From Nansenia antarctica (lineage: Eukaryota > Chordata > Actinopteri > Argentiniformes > Microstomatidae): a DNA stretch of 64,000 nucleotides. Positions within the stretch are counted from its first letter, which is position 1. Every line of letters starts with the position of its first letter. Below the pieces are notes generated by a model. The model ran no database searches. It worked only from the letters and a program-made list of their open reading frames with translations, and had not been told where the DNA came from. Below, piece by piece: positions 54,581 through 64,000 of this stretch. The position numbers were made by a program, and so were the translations under genes. The DNA lies in the NCBI GenBank assembly GCA_963989245.1, contig CAXDII010000264.1, positions 62,001-126,000 on the forward strand. The letters are read 5' to 3'.

Positions 54581-57500
54581 ACGTTTCGTTTTCAGAGTCT
54601 CTTTTGACAATCTCTTAAAGAGCTGATTTCAGTCATTAACAGAGCTGTTCTGATAGTGTCCAAGTAGCTTGTTCTGAGAGTGGACTATTTTTTGCATTCG
54701 TTCTCAAGTTATATCAAAGTGTTGTTTTCTGCCTTTCTGGAGCACATTTTGACTTGTTGCTGAATGCTCCTATAATGTAACTCTAAATGACAATCAGAGC
54801 AACTTGAATTGCGTGTGGGCAGCCTTTTGCTCAAAAGTGATCAAAGTTTCGTTTTCAGAGTCTCTTTTGACAATCTCTTCGAGAGCTGTTTTCAGTCATT
54901 AACAGAGCTGTTCTGAAAGTGTCCAAGCGGCCTGTTCTGAGAGTGGACTGTTTTTTGCATTCGTTCACAAGTTCTATCAGTGTTGTTTTCTGCTTTTCTG
55001 GAGCACATTTTGACTTGTTGCTGAATGCTCCTATAATGTAACTCTAAATGACAATCAGAGCAACTTGAATTGCGTGTGTGCAGCCTTTTGCTCAAAAGTG
55101 ATCAACGTTTCGTTTTCGGAGTCTCTTTTGACAATCTCTTCGAGAGCTGTTTTCAGTCATTAACAGAGCTGTTCTGAAAGTGTCCAAGCGGCCTGTTCTG
55201 AGAGTGGACTGTTTTTTGCATTCGTTCTCAAGTTATATCAAACTATCAAAGTGTTGTTTTCTGCCTTTCTGGAGCACATTTTGACTTGTTGTTGAATGCT
55301 CCTATAATGTAACTCTAAATGACATTCAGAGTATGTTGAATTGCGTGTGTGCAGCCTTTTGCTCAAAAGTGATCAACGTTTCGTTTTCAGAGTCTCTTTT
55401 GACAATCTCTTAAAGAGCTGATTTCAGTCATTAACAGAGCTGTTCTGATAGTGTCCAAGTAGCTTGTTCTGAGAGTGGACTATTTTTTGCATTCGTTCTC
55501 AAGTTATATCAAAGTGTTGTTTTCTGCCTTTCTGGAGCACATTTTGACTTGTTGCTGAATGCTCCTATAATGTAACTCTAAATGAAAATCAGAGCAACTT
55601 GAATTGCGTGTGTGCAGCCTTTTGTTCAAAAGTGATCAACGTTTCGTTTTCGGAGTCTCTTTTGACAATCTCTTCGAGAGCTGTTTTCAGTCATTAACAG
55701 AGCTGTTCTGAAAGTGTCCAAGCGGCCTGTTCTGAGAGTGGACTGTTTTTTGCATTCGTTCTCAAGTTATATCAAACTATCAAAGTGTTGTTTTCTGCCT
55801 TTCTGGAGCACATTTTGACTTGTTGTTGAATGCTCCTATAATGTAACTCTAAATGACAATCAGAGTATGTTGAATTACGTGTGTGCAGCATTTTGCTCAA
55901 AAGTGATCAATGTTTCGTTTTCAGAGACTCTTTTGACAATCTCTTAAAGAGCTGATTTCAGTCATTAACAGAGCTGTTCTGATAGTGTCCAAGCAGCCAG
56001 TTCTGAGAGTGGACTATTTTTTGAATTCGTTCTTAAGTTATATCAAAGTGTTGTATTCTGCCTTTCTGGAGCACATTTTGACTTGTTGCTGAATGCTCCT
56101 ATAATGTAACTCTAAATGACAATCAGAGCAACTTGAATTGCGTGTGTGCAGTCTTTTGCTCAAAAGTTATCAACGTTTCTTTTTCAGAGTCTCTTTTGAC
56201 AATCTCTTAAAGAGCTGATTTCAGTCATTAACAGAGCTGTTCTGATAGTGTCCAAGCAGCTTGTTCTGAGAGTGGACTATTTTTTGCATTCGTTCTCAAG
56301 TTATATCAAAGTGTTGTTTTCTGCCTTTCACGAGCACATTTTGACTTGTTGCTGAATGCTCCTATAATCTAACTCTAAATGACAATCAGAGCAACTTGAA
56401 TTGCGTGTGTGCAGCCTTTTGCTCAAAAGTGATCAACGTTTCGTTTTCGGAGTCTCTTTTGACAATCTCTTCGAGAGCTGTTTTCAGTCATTAACAGAGC
56501 TGTTCTGAAAATGTCCAAGCGGCCTCTTCTTAGAGTGGACTGTTTTTTGCATTCGTTCTCAAGTTATATCAAACTATCAAAGTGTTGTTTTCTGCCTTTC
56601 TGGAGCATATTTTGACTTGTTGTTGAATGCTCCTATAATGTAACTCTAAATGACAATCAGAGCAACTTGAATTGCGCATGTGCAGCCTTTTGCTCAAAAG
56701 TGATCAACGTTTCGTTTTCAGAGTCTCTTTTGACAATCTCTTCGAGAGCTGTTTTCAGTCATTAACAGAGCTGTTCTGAAAGTGTCCAAGCGGCCTGTTC
56801 TGAGAGTGGACTGTTTTTTGCATTCGTTCTCAAGTTCTATCAGTGTTGTTTTCTGCTTTTCTGGAGCACATATTGACTTGTTGCTGAATGCTCCTATAAT
56901 GTAACTCTAAATGACAATCATAGCAACTTGAATTGCGTGTGTGCAGCCTTTTGCTCAAAAGTGATCAACGTTTCGTTTTCGGAGTCTCTTTTGACAATCT
57001 CTTCGAGAGCTGTTTTCAGTCATTAACAGAGCTGTTCTGAAAATGTCCACGCGGCCTGTTCTTAGAGTGGACTGTTTTTTGCATTCGTTCTCAAGTTATA
57101 TCAAACTATCAAAGTGTTGTTTTCTGCCTTTCTGGAGCACATTTTGACTTGTTGTTGAATGCTCCTATAATGTAACTCTGAATGACAATCAGAGTATGTT
57201 GAATTACGTGTGTGCAGCCTTTTGCTCAAAAGTTATCAATGTTTCGTTTCCAGAGTCTCTTTTGACATTCTCTTAAAGAGCTGATTTCAGTCATTAACAG
57301 AGCTGTTCTGAAAGTGTCCAAGCAGCCTGTTCTGAGAGTGGACTGTTTTTTGCATTCGTTCTCAAGTTATATCAAAGTGTTGTTTTCTGCCTTTCTGGAG
57401 CACGTTTTGACTTGTTGTTGAATGCTCCTATAATGTAACTCTAAATGACAATCAGAGCAACTTGAATTACGTGTGTGCAGCCTTTTGCTCAAAAGTTATC

Positions 57501-59319
57501 AACGTTTCGTTTTCAGAGTCTCTTTTGAGAATCTCTTAAAGAGCTGATTTCAGTCATTAACAGAGCTGTTCAGATAGTGTCCAAGCAGCCAGTTCTGAGA
57601 GTGGACTATTTTTTGCATTCGTTCTCAAGTTATATCAAAGTGTTGTTTTCTGCCTTTCCGGAGCACATTTTGACTTGTTGCTGAATGCTCCTATAATGTA
57701 ACTCTAAATGACAATCAGAGCAACTTGAATTGCGTGTGTGCAGCCTTTTGCTCAAAAGTGATCAACGTTTCGTTTTCGGAGTCTCTTTTGACAATCTCTT
57801 CGAGAGCTGTTTTCAGTCATTAACAGAGCTGTTCAGAAAATGTCCAAGCGGCCTGTTCTTAGAGTGGACTGTTTTTTGCATTCGTTCTCAAGTTATATCA
57901 AACTATCAAAGTGTTGTTTTCTGCCTTTCTGGAGCACGTTTTGACTTGTTGTTGAATGCTCCTATAATGTAACTCTAAATGACAATCAGAGTATGTTGAA
58001 TTACGTGTGTGCAGCCTTTTGCTCAAAAGTTATCAATGTTTCGTTTTCAGAGTCTCTTTTGACAATCTCTTAAAGAGCTGATTTCAGTCATTAACAGAGC
58101 TGTTCTGAAAGTGTCCAAGCAGCCTGTTCTGAGAGTGGACTGTTTTTTGCATTCGTTCTCAAGTTATATCAAAGTGTTGTTTTCTGCCTTTCTCAAGCAC
58201 ATTTTGACTTGTTGTTGAATGCTCCTATAATGTAACTCTAAATGACAATCAGAGCAACTTGAATTGCGTGTGTGCAGCCTTTTGCTCAAAAGTGATCAAC
58301 GTTTCGTTTTCAGAGTCTCTTTTGACAATCTCTTCGAGAGCTGTTTTCAGTCATTAACAAAGCTGTTCTGAAAATGTCCAAGCGGCCTGTTCTTAGAGTG
58401 GACTGTTTTTTGCATTCGTTCTCAAGTTATATCAAACTATCAAAGTGTTGTTTTCTGCCTTTCTCGAGCACATTTTGACTTGTTGTTGAATGCTCCTATA
58501 ATGTAACTCTAAATGACAATCAGAGCAACTTGAATTGCGTGTGTGCAGCCTTTTGCTCAAAAGTGATCAACGTTTCGTTTTCGGAGTCTCTTTTGACAAT
58601 CTCTTCGAGAGCTGTTTTCAGTCATTAACAAAGCTGTTCTGAAAATGTCCAAGCGGCCTGTTCTTAGAGTGGACTGTTTTTTGCATTCGTTCTCAAGTTA
58701 TATCAAACTATCAAAGTGTTGTTTTCTGCCTTTCTCGAGCACATTTTGACTTGTTGTTGAATGCTCCTATAATGTAACTCTAAATGACAATCAGAGCAAC
58801 TTGAATTGCGTGTGTGCAGCCTTTTGCTCAAAAGTGATCAACGTTTCGTTTTCGGAGTCTCTTTTGACAATCTCTTAAAGAGCTGATTTCAGTCATTAAC
58901 AGAGCTGTTCTGATAGTGTCCAAGCAGCCAGTTCTGAGAGTGGACTATTTTTTGCATTCGTTCTTAAGTTATATCAAAGTGTTGTTTTCTGCCTTTCTGG
59001 AGCACATTTTGACTTGTTGCTGAATGCTCCTATAATGTAACTCTAAATGACAATCAGAGCAACTTGAATTGCGTGTGTGCAGCCTTTTGCTCAAAAGTGA
59101 TCAACGTTTCGTTTTCGGAGTCTCTTTTGACAATCTCTTCGAGAGCTGTTTTCAGTCATTAACAAAGCTGTTCTGAAAATGTCCAAGCGGCCTATTCTTA
59201 GAGTGGACTGTTTTTTGCATTCGTTCTCAAGTTATATCAAACTATCAAAGTGCTGTTTTCTGCCTTTCTCAAGCACATTTTGACTTGTTGAATGCTCCTA
59301 TAATGTAACTCTTAATGAC

Positions 59320-62300
59320 AATCAGAGCAACTTGAATTGCGTGTGTGCAGCCTTTTGCTCAAAAGTGATCAACGTTTCGTTTTCGGAGTCTCTTTTGACA
59401 ATCTCTTCGAGAGCTGTTTTCAGTCATTAACAGAGCTGTTCTGAAAGTGTCCAAGCGGCCTGTTCTTAGAGTGGACTGTTTTTTGCATTCGTTCTCAAGT
59501 TCTATCAGTGTTGTTTTCTGCTTTTCTGGAGCACATTTTGACTTGTTGCTGAATGCTCCTATAATGTAACTCTAAATGACAATCAGAGTATGTTGAATTA
59601 CGTGTGTGCAGCCTTTTGCTCAAAAGTTATCAATGTTTCGTTTTCAGAGTCTCTTTTGACAATCTCTTCGAGAGCTGTTTTCAGTCATTAACAGAGCCGT
59701 TCTGAAATTGTCCAAGCGGCCTGTTCTGAGAGTGGACTGTTTTTTGCATTCGTTCTCAAGTTATATCAAAGTGTTGTTTTCTGCCTTTCTGGAGCACATT
59801 TTGACTTGTTGTTGAATGCTCCTATAATGTAACTCTAAATGACAATCAGAGCAACTTGAATTGCGTGTGTGCAGCCTTTTGCTCAAAAGTGATCAACGTT
59901 TCCTTTTCAGAGTCTCTTTTGACAATCTCTTCGAGAGCTGTTTTCAGTCATTAACAGAGCCGTTCTGAAAGTGTCCAAGCGGCCTGTTCTGAGAGTGGAC
60001 TGTTTTTTGCATTCGTTCTCAAGTTCTATCAGTGTTGTTTTCTGCTTTTCTGGAGCACATTTTGACTTGTTGCTGAATGCTACTATAATGTAACTCTAAA
60101 TGACAATCAGAGCAACTTGAATTGCGTGTGTGCAGCCTTTTGCTCAAAAGTGATCAACGTTTCGTTTTCGGAGTCTCTTTTGACAATCTCTTCGAGAGCT
60201 GTTTTCAGTCATTAACAGAGCTGTTCTGAAAGTGTCCAAGCGGCCTGTTCTTAGAGTGGACTGTTTTTTGCATTCGTTCTCAAGTTATATCAAACTATCA
60301 AAGTGTTGTTTTCTGCCTTTCTGGAGCACATTTTGACTTGTTGTTGAATGCTCCTATAATGTAACTCTAAATGACAATCAGAGTATGTTGAATTACGTGT
60401 GTGCAGCCTTTTGCTCAAAAGTTATCAATGTTTCGTTTTCAGAGTCTCTTTTGACAATCTCTTAAAGAGCTGATTTCAGTCATTAACAGAGCTGTTCTGA
60501 AAGTGTCCAAGCAGCCTGTTCTGACAGTGGACTGTTTTTTGCATTCGTTCTCAAGTTATATCAAAGTGTTGTTTTCTGCCTTTCTCGAGCACATTTTGAC
60601 TTGTTGTTGAATGCTCCTATAATGTAACTCTAAATGACAATCAGAGCAACTTGAATTGCGTGTGTGCAGCCTTTTGCTCAAAAGTGATCAACGTTTCGTT
60701 TTCGGAGTCTCTTTTGACAATCTCTTCGAGAGCTGTTTTCAGTCATTAACAGAGCTGTTCTGAAAGTGTCCAAGCGGCCTTTTCTGAGAGTGGACTGTTT
60801 TTTGCATTCGTTCTCAAGTTATATCAAACTATCAAAGTGTTGTTTTCTGCCTTTCTGGAGCACATTTTGACTTGTTGTTGAATGCTCCTATAATGTAACT
60901 CTAAATGACAATCAGAGTATGTTGAATTACGTGTGTGCAGCCTTTTGCTCAAAAGTTATCAATGTTTCGTTTTCAGAGTCTCTTTTGACAATCTCTTAAA
61001 GAGCTGATTTCAGTCATTAACAGAGCTGTTCTGAAAGTGTCCAAGCAGCCTGTTCTGAGAGTGGACTGTTTTTTGCATTCGTTCTCAAGTTATATCAAAG
61101 TGTTGTTTTCTGCCTTTCTCGAGCACATTTTGACTTGTTGTTGAATGCTCCTATAATGTAACTCTAAATGACAATCAGAGCAACTTGAATTGCGTGTGTG
61201 CAGCCTTTTGCTCAAAAGTGATCAACGTTTCGTTTTCAGAGTCTCTTTTGACAATCTCTTCGAGAGCTGTTTTCAGTCATTAACAAAGCTGTTCTGAAAA
61301 TGTCCAAGCGGCCTGTTCTTAGAGTGGACTGTTTTTTGCATTCGTTCTCAAGTTATATCAAACTATCAAAGTGTTGTTTTCTGCCTTTCTCGAGCACATT
61401 TTGACTTGTTGTTGAATGCTCCTATAATGTAACTCTAAATGACAATCAGAGCAACTTGAATTGCGTGTGTGCAGCCTTTTGCTCAAAAGTGATCAACGTT
61501 TCGTTTTAGGAGTCTCTTTTGACAATCTCTTCGAGAGCTGTTTTCAGTCATTAACAAAGCTGTTCTGAAAATGTCCAAGCGGCCTGTTCTTTAGAGTGGA
61601 CTGTTTTTTGCATTCGTTCTCAAGTTATATCAAACTATCAAAGTTTTGTTTTCTGCCTTTCTCGAGCACATTTTGACTTGTTGTTGAATGCTCCTATAAT
61701 GTAACTCTAAATGACAATCAGAGCAACTTGAATTGCATGTGTGCAGCCTTTTGCTCAAAAGTGATCAACGTTTCGTTTTCGGAGTCTCTTTTGACAATCT
61801 CTTAAAGAGCTGATTTCAGTCATTAACAGAGCTGTTCTGATAGTGTCCAAGCAGCCAGTTCTGAGAGTGGACTATTTTTTGCATTCGTTCTTAAGTTATA
61901 TCAAAGTGTTGTTTTCTGCCTTTCTGGAGCACATTTTGACTTGTTGCTGAATGCTCCTATAATGTAACTCTAAATGACATTCAGAGCAACTTGAATTGCG
62001 TGTGTGCAGCCTTTTGCTCAAAAGTGATCAACGTTTCGTTTTCGGAGTCTCTTTTGACAATCTCTTCGAGAGCTGTTTTCAGTCATTAACAAAGCTGTTC
62101 TGAAAGTGTCCAAGCGGCCTGTTCTGAGAGTGGACTGTTTTTTGCATTCGTTCTCAAGTTATATCAAACTATCAAAGTGTTGTTTTCTGCCTTTCTGGAG
62201 CACATTTTGACTTGTTGTTGAATGCTCCTATAATGTAACTCTAAATGACAATCAGAGTATGTTGAATTGCGTGTGTGCAGCCTTTTGCTCAAAAGTGATC

Positions 62301-64000
62301 AACGTTTCGTTTTCAGAGTCTCTTTTGACAATCTCTTCGAGAGCTGTTTTCTTTCAGTCATTAACAGAGCTGTTCTGAAAGTGTCCAAGCGGCCTGTTCT
62401 GAGAGTGGACTGTTTTTTGCATTCGTTCTCAAGTTCTATCAGTGTTGTTTTCTGCTTTTCTGGAGCACATTTTGACTTGTTGCTGAATGCTCCTATAATG
62501 TAACTCTAAATGACAATCAGAGCAACTTGAATTGCGTGTGTGCAGCCTTTTGCTCAAAAGTGATCAACGTTTCGTTTTCGGAGTCTCTTTTGACAATCTC
62601 TTCGAGAGCTGTTTTCAGTCATTAACAGAGCTGTTCTGAAAGTGTCCAAGCGGCCTGTTCTGAGAGTGGACTGTTTTTTGCATTCGTTCTCAAGTTATAT
62701 CAAACTATCAAAGTGTTGTTTTCTGCCTTTCTGGAGCACATTTTGACTTGTTGTTGAATGCTCCTATAATGTAACTCTAAATGACAATCAGAGTATGTTG
62801 AATTACGTGTGTGCAGCCTTTTGCTCAAAAGTTATCAACGTTTCGTTTTCAGAGTCTCTTTTGACAATCTCTTAAAGAGCTGATTTCAGTCATTAACAGA
62901 GCTGTTCTGATAGTGTCCAAGTAGCTTGTTCTGAGAGTGGACTATTTTTTGCATTCGTTCTCAAGTTATATCAAAGTGTTGTTTTCTGCCTTTCTGGAGC
63001 ACATTTTGACTTGTTGCTGAATGCTCCTATAATGTAACTCTAAATGACAATCAGAGCAACTTGAATTGCATGTGTGCAGCCTTTTGCTCAAAAGTGATCA
63101 ACGTTTCGTTTTCAGAGTCTCTTTTGACAATCTCTTCGAGAGCTGTTTTCAGTCATTAACAGAGCTGTTCTGAAAGTGTCCAAGCGGCCTGTTCTGAGAG
63201 TGGACTGTTTTTTGCATTCGTTCACAAGTTCTATCAGTGTTGTTTTCTGCTTTTCTGGAGCACATTTTGACTTGTTGCTGAATGCTCCTATAATGTAACT
63301 CTAAATGACAATCAAAGCAACTTGAATTGCGTGTGTGCAGCCTTTTGCTCAAAAGTGATCAACGTTTCGTTTTCAGAGTCTCTTTTGACAATCTCTTCGA
63401 GAGCTGTTTTCACTCATTAACAGAGCTGTTCTGAAAGTGTCCAAGCGGCCTGTTCTGAGAGTGGACTGTTTTTTGCATTCGTTCTCAAGTTCTATCAGTG
63501 TTGTTTTCTGCTTTTCTGGAGCACATTTTGACTTGTTGCTGAATGCTCCTATAATGTAACTCTAAATGACAATCAGAGCAACTTGAATTGCGTGTGTGCA
63601 GCCTTTTGCTCAAAAGTGATCAACGTTTCGTTTTCGGAGTCTCTTTTGACAATCTCTTCGAGAGCTGTTTTCAGTCATTAACAGAGCTGTTCTGAAAGTG
63701 TCCAAGCGGCCTGTTCTGAGAGTGGACTGTTTTTTGCATTCGTTCTCAAGTTATATCAAACTATCAAAGTGTTGTTTTCTGCCTTTCTGGAGCACATTTT
63801 GACTTGTTGTTGAATGCTCCTATAATGTAACTCTAAATGACAATCAGAGTATGTTGAATTACGTGTGTGCAGCATTTTGCTCAAAAGTTATCAATGTTTC
63901 GTTTTCAGAGACTCTTTTGACAATCTCTTAAAGAGCTGATTTCAGTCATTAACAGAGCTGTTCTGATAGTGTCCAAGCAGCTTGTTCTGAGAGTGGACTA
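59320..64000. repeat. Satellite block, copy 2 of 43620-49107
   Basis: The later copy of the preceding block, shorter by three monomers and still in register at the window end. Confidence 0.85.

Larger units (their letters stand above)
27132..64000. repeat. Satellite array with higher-order structure, running off the window
   Basis: The whole interval is head-to-tail tandem copies of one AT-rich monomer. Successive CAGTCATTAAC landmarks at 27141, 27412, 27675, 27936, 28207, 28470, 28731 and 29002 give periods of 271, 263, 261, 271, 263, 261 and 271. The types differ at one place: type A has ATCAAACTATCAAAGTG, type B has ATCAAAGTG (8-bp loss), and type C has TTCTATCAGTG followed by TGCTTTTCTGG. 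A-B-C trimers of 795 bp dominate at the start, with A-A and other orders later (for example 36-37 kb and 45-46 kb). About 139 monomers are estimated by length. ORFs of 67-82 codons recur in step with the repeat and are not genes. No unrelated sequence interrupts the array. Confidence 0.98.

Noticed and set aside
46568..63352. Recurrent ORFs of 67-82 codons on both strands in the satellite (for example 46568-46804, 47984-48187, 62267-62503)
   Set aside because: They recur with the monomer period, change with every indel and have no start context. They are by-products of the tandem repeat.
27132..64000. CENP-B box in the satellite
   Set aside because: Segments such as TTTCGTTTTCAGAGTC match only the first part of the consensus and lack the CGGGA end.
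27132..64000. tRNA, 5S or snRNA gene as origin of the satellite monomer
   Set aside because: No A/B box pair, cloverleaf or known small-RNA core was found on reading either strand.

Overview
The window looks like animal, most likely teleost fish, genomic DNA. This is inferred from the mix of a Polinton/Maverick-type element, a gamma/epsilon-like endogenous retrovirus, two Ty3/Gypsy elements, long (CA)n/(GT)n tracts and a tertiary satellite array. No ordinary host gene, tRNA or rRNA is visible. The window splits into two halves: nested transposable elements (1-26102) and satellite DNA (27132-64000), joined by about 1 kb of unique sequence.

Region 1 (1 to about 26102) is one Polinton-like DNA element with terminal inverted repeats of about 0.7-0.8 kb. 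Its left tip lies about 13 bases outside the window. Its own genes, all on the + strand, are an unrecognised 229-aa ORF (1050-1739), a broken small gene that may be spliced (2031-2812), a protein-primed family B DNA polymerase (pieces between 7128 and 24058) and a packaging-type ATPase (24062-24736). Removing the three inserted retroelements leaves only about 9.2 kb. I see no integrase, capsid, penton or maturation protease gene. The copy is dead: the polymerase has two insertions, an in-frame stop and a frameshift, and the ATPase has a stop directly after its Walker A motif.

Three LTR elements sit inside it. (a) A minus-strand Mag-like Ty3/Gypsy element (2877-7127) has a tRNA-Ser-type primer site and has lost the first half of its reverse transcriptase. 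(b) An endogenous retrovirus (9193-16385) is flanked by 4-bp GTAG duplications. Its LTRs are almost identical, yet the protease active site, reverse transcriptase, integrase core and nearly all of env are missing. (c) A Ty3/Gypsy element (16941-22363) is flanked by TTAAA and has almost identical LTRs and one nearly intact gag-pol frame. The sequence after its 5' LTR is complementary to a stretch inside the LTR, as expected for self-primed reverse transcription. The polymerase reading frame resumes exactly across elements (b) and (c), so both landed in a once continuous gene.

Region 2 (26103-27131) is flank. It holds an inverted, diverged copy of the Polinton's left subterminal region, a short TTAGGG-like run and a (GT)n tract.

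Region 3 (27132 to the window end) is uninterrupted satellite of roughly 139 monomers (estimated from length). There are three main monomer types of 271, 263 and 261 bp, often in an A-B-C higher-order unit of 795 bp. Larger blocks of several kb are duplicated within the array at offsets of 6,109 bp and about 15.7 kb.
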